Origin: Cyclobacteriaceae bacterium
Lineage (GTDB): Bacteria > Bacteroidota > Bacteroidia > Cytophagales > Cyclobacteriaceae
Length of the DNA stretch: 34,685 nt
Assembly: GCA_016787625.1 (NCBI GenBank)
Contig: JAEUUD010000015.1
Location: forward strand, 1-34,685
Reading direction: 5' to 3'
Every line of letters begins with the position of its first letter. The stretch's first letter is position 1. Below, piece after piece: positions 17,420 to 25,288 of the stretch. Made by a program: the position numbers and the translations under genes. Under the pieces are notes generated by a model. The model saw only the letters and a list, made by a program, of their open reading frames with translations, was not told the origin of the DNA and did no database searches.

Positions 17420-17794
17420 ATGAGCAGCACGGTACGACAGCAGAAATTCAGCAGGTTAATTCAAAAAGAACTTAGTGACATTTTCCAGCGTGATCAGCGT
17501 GGCGTTCTTGGCAATGCATTTATCACCATTGTTGACGTTCGTGTGAGTCCAGACCTTGGGGTGGCCAAAATCTACATTAGCATGATGCTTGCCAAGGATA
17601 AGAAAGCGGTCTTGCAAAAACTCGATCTGCATAAAAAGGAAATTCGCAAAGCGCTTGGCGATAGGATTAGAAATCAAGCGAGAATTATCCCGGAACTCGC
17701 CTTCTTCATTGATGAAGTGGAAGAAAACGCTCAAAAGATGGACTCTCTCCTGAAGGGTCTCCACATTCCCCCTCCGGATCCAACCGAGACATGA
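17420..17794 (+). CDS. rbfA: 30S ribosome-binding factor RbfA
   Basis: The predicted protein has 124 residues, standard length. RbfA assists late 30S maturation and 16S rRNA 5'-end processing, and matters in the cold. The single KH-like fold is recognised from RQQKFSRLIQKELSDIFQRD at the N-terminus, the central strand pair ITIVDVRVSPDLGVAKIYIS, and the C-terminal region RIIPELAFFIDEVEENAQKMDSLL written in part here as ELAFFIDEVEEN. The start at 17420 was chosen from the conserved beginning; upstream in-frame sequence to 17222 lies antisense to the divergent membrane protein gene. The stop overlaps the start of the permease gene by 4 nt (ATGA). Confidence 0.94.
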   Translation: MSSTVRQQKFSRLIQKELSDIFQRDQRGVLGNAFITIVDVRVSPDLGVAKIYISMMLAKDKKAVLQKLDLHKKEIRKALGDRIRNQARIIPELAFFIDEVEENAQKMDSLLKGLHIPPPDPTET

Positions 17795-19008
17795 ATCTTT
17801 CTTTCTTCATTGCCAGACGATACTTCGCATCGCGTCGTAAGAAGAACTTCATCCATGTCATCTCTATCCTGTCGATGGTTGGTGTTGCTTTTGTAACCGC
17901 CGCACTGATCGTCGTTCTTTCTGTCTTCAATGGACTCGAAGTATTGTTACGATCGTTGTACACCTCTTTCGACCCAGAACTGAAAATAGAAGCGGTGCAG
18001 GGAAAGTCTTTTCCCGTGAGCGATTCGCTTCTACAAGGCATTCGCTCTGTACCCGGCGTCCAGACCGTAACTGAGGTTATCGAAGATTACGCATACATCA
18101 GGTATCGTGAGGCAGCCATGGTTGTAACCGTTAAAGGTGTGAGTGAAAATTTCCTTGATCAGCACAGGCTTGATGACCATATTGTTGAAGGGGACCTTAA
18201 GCTCATGGAAGATAGCATCCCCTTTGCTATTCTTGGGCGGGGCGTTCGCTATACACTTACGGCAGAAGTGGAAGACGACTCACGTGCGTTGCGGATCTTT
18301 TATATCCGCAATGTTAAATCCGGTGTGATGAATCCTGCTTCGCTCTACGCACAGAAAAGTATACGACCCGGTTCAGTTTTTTCCATTGAAAAAAATTATG
18401 ATGAAAATTTCATCTTCGTTCCTCTGTCTTTTGCCCGGGATCTCTTTGAGTTCGGAAACAAGCGAACCTCTATCGAGGTTTTAACGAAGGGCGCTACGCT
18501 TGATGTTCAAAAAGCGCTGACTGAAAAACTAGGTGCCCGGTTTACTGTGCTTACCAATGAAGAACAGCACAAAGATCTTTACCGGCTGCTCAAGATTGAG
18601 AAGCTTTTTACTTTTCTTTCTCTCTCGCTTTTGCTCCTGGTCGCCTCCATCAACATCTTCTTTTCATTGATGATGTTGACCATCGACAAGAAAAAAGATA
18701 TCAGCGTGCTTGCATCCATAGGCGCTCCTGCTTCCATCATCAGAAATATTTTTTTGGCTGAAGGAGCGATCATTTCCTTTCTTGGCGCAGGAGTCGGGCT
18801 CTTGATCGGAGGGCTACTCTGTTTCCTTCAAGACACGGTGGGCCTGGTTGGTATGGGTATGGCCAACGCGGTTGTGTCCAATTATCCGGTTCAAATGCGA
18901 CCCCTCGATTTTGTCCTCACCGGACTGGTCATCATCGGAATTTCCTTCCTTGTTTCGTTCAGGCCGGCTGTCCTTGCAGCAAGATCCTACTCAATAGAAC
19001 ACCTCTAA
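17791..19008 (+). CDS. LolC/LolE-like ABC transporter permease (FtsX family)
   Basis: A 405-residue inner-membrane protein. The N-terminal NLSFFIARRYFASRRKKNFI and the first helix with IHVISILSMVGVAFVTAAL are typical of LolC/E permeases. A large periplasmic MacB-like domain spans about residues 50-260. Three C-terminal helices (about 270-400) carry the FtsX signature, including DKKKDISVLASIGAPASII and IFLAEGAIISFLGAGVG. In the known system, LolCDE extracts lipoproteins from the inner membrane. No LolD ATPase is adjacent, so the partner must be elsewhere. Translational coupling to rbfA by a 4-nt overlap links an envelope protein to ribosome maturation. A strong hairpin follows the stop. Confidence 0.9.
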   Translation: MNLSFFIARRYFASRRKKNFIHVISILSMVGVAFVTAALIVVLSVFNGLEVLLRSLYTSFDPELKIEAVQGKSFPVSDSLLQGIRSVPGVQTVTEVIEDYAYIRYREAAMVVTVKGVSENFLDQHRLDDHIVEGDLKLMEDSIPFAILGRGVRYTLTAEVEDDSRALRIFYIRNVKSGVMNPASLYAQKSIRPGSVFSIEKNYDENFIFVPLSFARDLFEFGNKRTSIEVLTKGATLDVQKALTEKLGARFTVLTNEEQHKDLYRLLKIEKLFTFLSLSLLLLVASINIFFSLMMLTIDKKKDISVLASIGAPASIIRNIFLAEGAIISFLGAGVGLLIGGLLCFLQDTVGLVGMGMANAVVSNYPVQMRPLDFVLTGLVIIGISFLVSFRPAVLAARSYSIEHL

Positions 19009-19012
19009 AAAG

Positions 19013-19044
19013 TAAGATTTGGGCCAAAAAAGGCAAAAATCTTA
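19013..19044 (+). terminator. Stem-loop just after the permease gene
   Basis: TAAGATTTGGGCC (19013-19025) and GGCAAAAATCTTA (19032-19044) pair over 13 positions with two internal mismatches, enclosing an A6 loop. The stem starts 4 nt after the permease stop. No U-tract follows, so it may be a processing or mRNA-end hairpin. Its 3' half is also complementary to a segment at 19060-19069. Confidence 0.55.
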
Positions 19045-19089
19045 AGCTCCGATTGCCTATTTTGCCTTTCCGCTTATTGCGAAATAGCG
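19029..19089 (+). promoter_or_regulatory. Alternative stems in the leader region of the SNF2 gene
   Basis: AAAGGCAAAA (19029-19038) is perfectly complementary to TTTTGCCTTT (19060-19069). It shares bases with the first hairpin at 19013-19044, so the two cannot form together. TTGCCT occurs twice (19053-19058 and 19062-19067). A third small stem, CGCT(t)ATT with AATAGCG, spans 19071-19089. The 149-nt gap holds no reading frame. This looks like an attenuator or a small structured RNA, but AT-rich pairing by chance is possible. Confidence 0.35.
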
Positions 19090-19157
19090 CCCATACTGGT
19101 TCTGGTGCTTCTTTCAGCAAATGGCGAAGCCAAGAAAAGTCAAAATAAGCCTGAAAT

Positions 19158-22109
19158 ATGAAGGTTCCGGCAAACCAGCCGTTTCAACTTATTTACTCGC
19201 TGTACCAGCACGAGTACCTGGGATATATTTTTGAAGCCTTCATTGTTCGACTCGATGATAAGGGCAAACTGACATACCAACACCAGAACATCTCTTCTAA
19301 AAACGCTCGTGAATTTGCCAAAGGACTCGATGACCGTGACTACGAACTCATCGAGTTGATGGATAGTATGAATCAGGATGCCGTTCTTCGTCACTTTTCA
19401 AAGAAGATCATGAAGCCGGACGAATTTTTCATCCGTGTCTTTAAAAAAGAAAAGGGTGAAGAGCGGCTACTCCAGGAACAGATCGAGACCTATATGGAAA
19501 AACGGCGTGCCGCTGTTCTGGAAAAACTTAAGGGCAAACGGCTGTTTGAAATGGGTAACGATGGGGAACCCACCTGGAGAAAGCTCGAGGTGATGGACCA
19601 GCGAGCCAGCATACGGTTCTATTTTCGGAGAACAGCAGAAAACACCACCTACCATCCTGTGATCACCCATGACGACAAGCCTCTTGAGCTTCCTGCAACC
19701 AGTGCATACATGGTCTGTAAACTTCCTGCGTGGATGGTGGTTAATGGAAAACTATATGGCTTCGACAAGTTCGTCGATGGAAAAAAACTGCAGCCGTTTC
19801 TGACCAAACCCAATATTGTCATACCAAAGTCCCTGGAAGAAAATTACTACAAGAATTTTGTCAATACGCTCATTGCCTCCTTTGAAGACATCGACGTGCA
19901 GGGTTTTCAGATTATCAAAAACAGCTACGAGCCACACCCACTGCTGACAATTTCTGAACTCCCTGCCACAAACAGTAAAGAGGTTCCCTCACTTTTTGAA
20001 GCCGCTTCCGGTGAGGCCAATGCCAACGATGAGGCAGGAAAAATTGTATTCGACCTGTCGTTCAAGTACGGCAAGCACCGGTTCCGTGGTGGCGACTCTG
20101 AGCAGGTGAGCGTAAGCATGGAGAAAAAAGACGATGAATATGTTTTTCACCGGATCAAACGTATTACTGAATCTGAAAAAAAGTATGCCAACACCCTGAT
20201 AAAATTAGGACTACCACTCGGAGGAAATTTCAGGACAGCGGTGGAGAAAGCCCATGCCTTCTCGTGGATCAATGAGAATCGGGTTAACCTGCTCAACTTT
20301 GGATTTGAAGTGAGCCAGCCTGACAACAGGGACAAGAAATACTTTGTTGGAAAAGCGGTGATGGAGCTTGAGGTCAAAGAGGGTATCGATTGGTTTGATA
20401 TTCATGCCCGAATTCGTTTTGGTGAATATGAAATTTCCTTCAAGGAGCTCCGCAAACTGATTTTGAAGAAAAAGGTGGAGTTTAAACTTCCTAATGGGGA
20501 AATCGCCATCATTCCTGATGCATGGCTGGTGAAGTACGGCGATCTTTTTGCCATGAGCGAAACCCACGGCAAAAATGAAAAACCCATTCTCCACAAGTAC
20601 CATGTAAACCTTGTGAAGGATCTTCAGGATGGAAACCTCGCCAAGGTGCATATCAGTGACCGACTTAGAAATCTGGAGAACTTTACGGGGATCAGGGACT
20701 ATCCCCTGCCGCAGGGCTTCAATGGACAACTTCGACCTTATCAGAAGGCGGGTTATAACTGGCTGCGATTCCTCAATGAGTTCAGTCTTGGAGGATGTCT
20801 GGCGGATGATATGGGTCTTGGAAAGACCGTGCAAACCCTGGCGCTTCTTGAGTCAGAAAAGGAAAAGGGAAATGGTGGTACCTCCCTGCTGATTATGCCC
20901 ACATCACTCATTTACAACTGGGAGATGGAGGCTGCTAAATTTACATCTGACCTCAAAATTCACACGTACACAGGAACAAACAGGAACAAGAACATTCAGA
21001 GCTTTGATCAATACGACGTCATTCTCACTTCTTATGGTATAACACGACTCGACATTGAGTTGCTCCAGCAGTTCACTTTCAACTACGTTATCCTGGACGA
21101 ATCACAGGTAATCAAAAATCCAACGTCAAACATTGCAAAGGCTGTATTGCAGCTCAAATCAAAACACAAGCTGACCTTGACAGGAACGCCGCTCGAAAAC
21201 ACGACGATGGACCTATGGTCACAAATGACCTTTATCAATCCCGGGTTGCTCGGAGGACAGACGTACTTCAAAAATGAGTTTCAGATTCCCATCGAAAAAC
21301 AAAAAGACGATGTGAAAACAAAGAAGCTCAATGCGATCATCAAACCTTTCATCCTTCGAAGGCTGAAGTCTCAGGTGGCCACCGACCTGCCCGAAAAAGT
21401 TGAAAATGTCTACTACACGAATCTCTCTCCGGCACAGGAAGAGAAGTATGAAGAAGCAAAGTCATACTATCGTGGGAAAATTCTGGACCACATCGAAAAG
21501 GAGGGTATCAACAATTCGAGGATGACGATTCTCGAAGGTCTGACCAAATTGAGGCAGCTCTCCAACCATCCCAGAATGGTCGACAGCCATTATAAAGGTG
21601 ACTCAGGAAAACTGGAAGACCTCTCCCACATGATTGAAAATGCCCTTCTTGAAGGACATAAACTTTTGATTTTTAGTCAATTTGTAAAACACCTCGACAT
21701 CGTCAAGGAACTTCTGAATTCCAAAAAAATTGATTTCGCTTACCTCGACGGATCCAGCATGGATCGAAAAGACCAGGTGGAGAAGTTCAATAAGGACCCT
21801 AACCTGAAGATCTTTCTCATTTCTATCAAGGCGGGTGGTCTTGGCCTCAACCTGACTCAGGCCGACTATGTCTTTATTCTTGATCCCTGGTGGAACCCCG
21901 CCGTGGAACAACAAGCCATTGACCGGGCACACCGGATTGGACAAAAGAAGAAAGTGTTCACCTACAAGTTCATCACCCGAAATACCGTCGAAGAGAAAAT
22001 TCTCCACCTTCAGAAACACAAGCTGAAATTGTCGGAAAACCTGATCACTACAGAAGAGAGCATTGTCAAGATGCTCACCCGACAAGACATCGAAATGATG
22101 CTGAATTAG
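19158..22109 (+). CDS. SNF2-family DEAD/DEAH box helicase
   Basis: The predicted protein has 983 residues. The C-terminal half is a complete Swi2/Snf2 ATPase: motif I DDMGLGKT (about 550-557), LIMPTSLIYNWEMEA (Ia), motif II LDESQVIKN (about 646-654, DESQ where DEAQ/DEAH is usual), motif III TLTGTPLEN, then the RecA2 part with LIFSQFVKHLDIV, IKAGGLGLNLTQADYV and QAIDRAHRIGQ (about 912-922). The N-terminal 530 residues form the poorly characterised bacterial SNF2-associated region and lack an obvious SWIM zinc motif. These are dsDNA translocases that remodel protein-DNA complexes; in bacteria some act on RNA polymerase (RapA/HepA), others have unknown roles. No methylase or nuclease gene is adjacent, so a defence role is not supported. 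It sits alone after a structured gap. Confidence 0.93.
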   Translation: MKVPANQPFQLIYSLYQHEYLGYIFEAFIVRLDDKGKLTYQHQNISSKNAREFAKGLDDRDYELIELMDSMNQDAVLRHFSKKIMKPDEFFIRVFKKEKGEERLLQEQIETYMEKRRAAVLEKLKGKRLFEMGNDGEPTWRKLEVMDQRASIRFYFRRTAENTTYHPVITHDDKPLELPATSAYMVCKLPAWMVVNGKLYGFDKFVDGKKLQPFLTKPNIVIPKSLEENYYKNFVNTLIASFEDIDVQGFQIIKNSYEPHPLLTISELPATNSKEVPSLFEAASGEANANDEAGKIVFDLSFKYGKHRFRGGDSEQVSVSMEKKDDEYVFHRIKRITESEKKYANTLIKLGLPLGGNFRTAVEKAHAFSWINENRVNLLNFGFEVSQPDNRDKKYFVGKAVMELEVKEGIDWFDIHARIRFGEYEISFKELRKLILKKKVEFKLPNGEIAIIPDAWLVKYGDLFAMSETHGKNEKPILHKYHVNLVKDLQDGNLAKVHISDRLRNLENFTGIRDYPLPQGFNGQLRPYQKAGYNWLRFLNEFSLGGCLADDMGLGKTVQTLALLESEKEKGNGGTSLLIMPTSLIYNWEMEAAKFTSDLKIHTYTGTNRNKNIQSFDQYDVILTSYGITRLDIELLQQFTFNYVILDESQVIKNPTSNIAKAVLQLKSKHKLTLTGTPLENTTMDLWSQMTFINPGLLGGQTYFKNEFQIPIEKQKDDVKTKKLNAIIKPFILRRLKSQVATDLPEKVENVYYTNLSPAQEEKYEEAKSYYRGKILDHIEKEGINNSRMTILEGLTKLRQLSNHPRMVDSHYKGDSGKLEDLSHMIENALLEGHKLLIFSQFVKHLDIVKELLNSKKIDFAYLDGSSMDRKDQVEKFNKDPNLKIFLISIKAGGLGLNLTQADYVFILDPWWNPAVEQQAIDRAHRIGQKKKVFTYKFITRNTVEEKILHLQKHKLKLSENLITTEESIVKMLTRQDIEMMLN

Positions 22110-22167
22110 GCTTGATTCGCTAAAAATCACCCCGATAAGGAGACCATCTCAAAGGCATTGTTTTAGC

Positions 22168-22175
22168 TACTTTTA
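22168..22175 (+). promoter_or_regulatory. -7-like element TACTTTTA for the SDR-radA pair
   Basis: TACTTTTA matches TAnnTTTG except for the final base and ends 18 nt before the ATG at 22194, in the 84-nt gap after the SNF2 gene. Confidence 0.35.
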
Positions 22176-22193
22176 CCAACCTATCCTGTAGTC

Positions 22194-23000
22194 ATGAAAG
22201 ACAAAGTTGTCATCATCACCGGCGGTTCTTCCGGCATAGGAAAAGCCCTCGCCGAAAAGTTCGGTAAACATGGTTCAAGAATCCTCATCACCGGACGAAA
22301 CGCTTCCGATCTTGATGTGGCTGTGAATGAACTCAAGAAACAGGGTATCGATGCGTCCGGTTTTGTCGCTGATGTGAGCCGTGAAGAAGACAACAAGAGA
22401 ATGGCCGAAGAAGCTATCAAACGATTTGGGCGAATCGACATCCTCATCAACAACGCAGGAATTACCATGCGTGCCTTGTTTGATGAAGTTGACCTTGATG
22501 TTATCAAGAAAGTGATGGACATCAATTTTTTCGGTGTGCTCTATGCTACAAAGTACTGCCTTCCTGAAATTTTGAAGAACAAGGGTTCCGTTGTTGGTAT
22601 CTCTTCTGTGGCCGGTTTCCGTGGGCTGCCCGCGAGAGCTGGATATTCTTCTTCCAAATTTGCGCTGAATGGCTTTCTGGAGGTGCTGCGAACAGAGATG
22701 CTCAAACGAGACGTCCACGTGATGACTGCTTGTCCGGGCTTTACAACCTCCAACATCCGTAAAAGATCATTGACCAAGGATGGAACGGTTCAGGGCGATT
22801 CCCCACGCAACGAAGACAAGATGATGTCTGCCGAGGAGTGTGCGCTACACATCTACAATGGCGTTGTCAACCGAAAGAAAATTCTTATCCTGACCCTGCA
22901 GGGAAAGTTCGCAGTTTTCTTAAACAAATGGTTACCGGGCCTTGCGGACAAGTTGGTCTATAACGTCATGGCCAAAGAAGCAAACAGTCCATTAAAGTAA
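22194..23000 (+). CDS. SDR family NAD(P)-dependent oxidoreductase
   Basis: A 268-residue classical short-chain dehydrogenase. TGGSSGIG (9-16) is the cofactor loop, NNAG (86-89) stabilises the central sheet, and the catalytic set is S138 in GISSVAG, Y151 and K155 in YSSSK. ITGRN after the second strand (R35 in particular) favours NADP(H), though this is inference. The long C-terminal part (KKILILTLQGKFAVFLNKWLPG split around the last helix) is like DltE/YqjQ-type SDRs that act on lipids or sugars. The substrate is unknown. Its stop overlaps the radA start by one base (TAATG), so translation is coupled. Confidence 0.92.
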   Translation: MKDKVVIITGGSSGIGKALAEKFGKHGSRILITGRNASDLDVAVNELKKQGIDASGFVADVSREEDNKRMAEEAIKRFGRIDILINNAGITMRALFDEVDLDVIKKVMDINFFGVLYATKYCLPEILKNKGSVVGISSVAGFRGLPARAGYSSSKFALNGFLEVLRTEMLKRDVHVMTACPGFTTSNIRKRSLTKDGTVQGDSPRNEDKMMSAEECALHIYNGVVNRKKILILTLQGKFAVFLNKWLPGLADKLVYNVMAKEANSPLK

Positions 23001-24373
23001 TGTCCAAAGCAAAGACGCGCTTTTTTTGCCAAAGCTGTGGATATGAAGCATCCAAATGGCTTGGAAAGTGTCCATCCTGCGGTACCTGGAATTCTTTTGT
23101 CGAGGAGGTCGTCTCTAAGGCAGAGGACAAGAATGAGTGGCGTCAGGAAAGCGCAAGAAGCAAGGTCATTCAGCCTAAAATACTTTCTGAAATAGAAGCT
23201 GGCCGCGAAGTCAGAATTCCGACAGGCGATTTGGAACTCGATCGTGTACTGGGGGGTGGTATTGTTCCCGGCTCACTTGTATTGATTGGTGGCGAGCCCG
23301 GCATTGGGAAGTCTACACTCATGCTTCAGGTGGGACTCGCACTTAAGAACATCAAGACCCTTTACGTCTCCGGAGAAGAGAGTGATCATCAACTCAAGAT
23401 GCGAGCCCAAAGGCTTGGTGCCAATGTTGATTCGAAGACCTTTTTTACCCTGACTGAAACCAACACCCGCAACATCTTTCTCACCCTCGAAACACTGGCG
23501 CCTCAACTGGTGATTATCGATTCCATTCAAACGTTGTACTCACCACTGATCGACAGCACCCCTGGTAGTGTCGGCCAGGTGCGGCAGTGTGCCGGTGAGC
23601 TCATGAAATTTGCCAAAGAAACGCACACGCCCGTTTTTCTTGTAGGACATATTACCAAGGATGGCACATTGGCTGGGCCCAAGGTTCTTGAGCATATGGT
23701 GGATACCGTGTTGCAGTTTGAAGGCGATCAGCATCTTGCCTACCGCATCCTCCGCACAACAAAGAACCGGTTTGGATCAACGGCTGAAATTGGCATCTAC
23801 GAAATGCTGGGCACTGGCCTTCGACAAGTGAACAACCCTTCCGAGATTCTCATATCCCAAAAGGATGATGCGGGCACCGGCGCTACGATTGGCGCCACAC
23901 TCGAAGGCAATCGTCCACTTCTCATTGAAGTACAATCGCTGGTCAGTCCTGCCTCATACGGCACGCCTCAACGAACACCAACCGGCTTTGATCAGAAAAG
24001 GCTCAACATGCTTCTTGCTGTCCTTGAAAAACGCTGCGGGTTTCGGATGGGAACGCAGGATGTTTTCCTCAACATGGCTGGTGGCATCCGTGTGGAAGAT
24101 CCAGCCATTGATCTGGCCATCTGCATTTCAATCATCTCATCGATGGAAGAGATTGCTGTTTCTGATAAGTGTTGCTTTGCGGCCGAAATCGGACTTGGTG
24201 GTGAATTGCGCGCCGTCAATCGAATAGAGCAGCGGATTTCAGAAGCAGAAAAATTAGGCTTCAAAGAAATCTACATTTCAAAATTCAACAAGCCGACAGC
24301 GAATCCGAAGCAAAAGATCGCCATCAAATCGTTCAGCAAACTCACCGAGGTTCTGCAGGATTTGTTCGGCTGA
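23000..24373 (+). CDS. radA: DNA repair protein RadA
   Basis: The predicted protein has 457 residues, full length. RadA (Sms) is a RecA-related, DnaB-like ATPase that drives branch migration in recombination intermediates. The N-terminal C4 zinc finger has C10, C13, C24 and C27 (CQSCGYEASKWLGKCPSCG). Walker A is GGEPGIGKST (97-106), Walker B is QLVIIDSIQTL (169-179), and the RadA-specific KNRFG motif is at 255-259. The C-terminal Lon-protease-like domain (NMAGGIRVEDPAIDLA) lacks the protease Ser-Lys pair, as usual. The ATG overlaps the SDR stop. The last 32 nt overlap the 3' end of the convergent PLP enzyme gene. Confidence 0.97.
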   Translation: MSKAKTRFFCQSCGYEASKWLGKCPSCGTWNSFVEEVVSKAEDKNEWRQESARSKVIQPKILSEIEAGREVRIPTGDLELDRVLGGGIVPGSLVLIGGEPGIGKSTLMLQVGLALKNIKTLYVSGEESDHQLKMRAQRLGANVDSKTFFTLTETNTRNIFLTLETLAPQLVIIDSIQTLYSPLIDSTPGSVGQVRQCAGELMKFAKETHTPVFLVGHITKDGTLAGPKVLEHMVDTVLQFEGDQHLAYRILRTTKNRFGSTAEIGIYEMLGTGLRQVNNPSEILISQKDDAGTGATIGATLEGNRPLLIEVQSLVSPASYGTPQRTPTGFDQKRLNMLLAVLEKRCGFRMGTQDVFLNMAGGIRVEDPAIDLAICISIISSMEEIAVSDKCCFAAEIGLGGELRAVNRIEQRISEAEKLGFKEIYISKFNKPTANPKQKIAIKSFSKLTEVLQDLFG

Positions 24374-25244
24374 CACCCTGCAAGCCCCCCGAGTGTAGTA
24401 CAAGCACCTTCTGTGATCGGTGTATTTCACCCTTGCCGATCATGTCCATGATTCCAAAGAGCATCTTGGCGGTGTACACATGATCCAGGGGCAGGCCGTG
24501 ATGCTTTTGCATCCGATCAATAAATTCCAACAGGGCAGGTGAAGTTTTTGCATATCCTCCAAAACCATATCTGGTCTCTACACGCCATGATGCTACCGCA
24601 CCAGGATCAATCCATCGCCCCACTTCACTTTCAAGAAATGATCCATCCTTAAAAACAGAGAAACCGATGACACGCTGATTATTGTGTAATGCGCCAACAA
24701 GACCGGAAAGGGTTCCTCCGGTGCCGACAGGAATGCATAGGGTGTCAAAATCAATTTCATGCACCAGTTTCCTTCCAAGCTCCATGCATCCTTTGACAGC
24801 CATCTCGTTGGTACCACCTTCTGGCAGAAAATAAAAATCACCATAAGCCTGTCTTAGTTCATCCAAAAAAGCGGGATCATTCTTTCGTTGATACTGCTCT
24901 CGTGAAACATAGTGCAGTCGCATGCCTTTTGATTGCGCAAATGTCAGTGTTGGATTCAGTGGCAATGTCTCCTCTCCGCGAACGACACCAATACTTTTCA
25001 AGCCAAGTGAAGAAGCCGCTGCTGCCGTCGCATACAAGTGATTTGAATAGCTGCCGCCAAATGTGAGCAAGACACCGTGCTTCTGTTTGATGGCGAGTTC
25101 AAGATTGTATTTCAGTTTCCACCACTTATTACCTGAAACTTCCGGATGATTGAGGTCCTCTCTTTTGATAAGAACGCGCACGCCAGCCTCCGAGATTTCA
25201 CTTGAGTAAAGTTCCTGTATTGGGGTTTCTGAGTAGGAAATCAT
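24342..25244 (-). CDS. PLP-dependent ACC deaminase/D-cysteine desulfhydrase family protein
   Basis: A 300-residue fold-type II PLP enzyme. The lysine is K40 in HPEVSGNKWWKLKYNL; GGSYSNHLYATAAAA is the cofactor and substrate-carboxylate region; PVGTGGTLSGL is the phosphate-binding glycine loop; and VLHSGGLQG closes the C-terminus. True 1-aminocyclopropane-1-carboxylate deaminases and D-cysteine desulfhydrases share this pattern and are hard to separate; this shorter Bacteroidota form is usually annotated as either. I favour a D-cysteine desulfhydrase-like or uncharacterised deaminase. The start gives the conserved short N-terminus TPIQEL. It is divergent from the radical SAM gene with only 44 nt between starts, and overlaps radA by 32 nt at the 3' end. 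Confidence 0.87.
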   Translation of the reverse strand: MISYSETPIQELYSSEISEAGVRVLIKREDLNHPEVSGNKWWKLKYNLELAIKQKHGVLLTFGGSYSNHLYATAAAASSLGLKSIGVVRGEETLPLNPTLTFAQSKGMRLHYVSREQYQRKNDPAFLDELRQAYGDFYFLPEGGTNEMAVKGCMELGRKLVHEIDFDTLCIPVGTGGTLSGLVGALHNNQRVIGFSVFKDGSFLESEVGRWIDPGAVASWRVETRYGFGGYAKTSPALLEFIDRMQKHHGLPLDHVYTAKMLFGIMDMIGKGEIHRSQKVLVLHSGGLQGVSRTNPAEPR

Positions 25245-25262
25245 ATCATAATGCTTAGCTAT

Positions 25263-25279
25263 TACTAATATATTTAGTA
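25263..25279. promoter_or_regulatory. Palindrome in the divergent promoter region
   Basis: TACTAA (25263-25268) and TTAGTA (25274-25279) are perfect 6-bp arms with a TATAT spacer, in the middle of the 44-nt gap between two divergent genes. A -7-like TATATTTA (25269-25276) overlaps it, 12 nt before the radical SAM start. A protein binding here could control both genes. AT-rich palindromes also occur by chance in promoters. Confidence 0.4.
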
Positions 25280-25288
25280 TATTGCTTT

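Noticed and set aside
20211-20834. 207-residue open frame antisense to the SNF2 gene
   Set aside because: It is fully inside a verified helicase gene and has no recognisable features.
19158-22109. SNF2 helicase as part of a DISARM-like or other defence system
   Set aside because: No methylase, nuclease, phospholipase-D or other defence gene is next to it; neighbours are rbfA, a permease, an SDR and radA.
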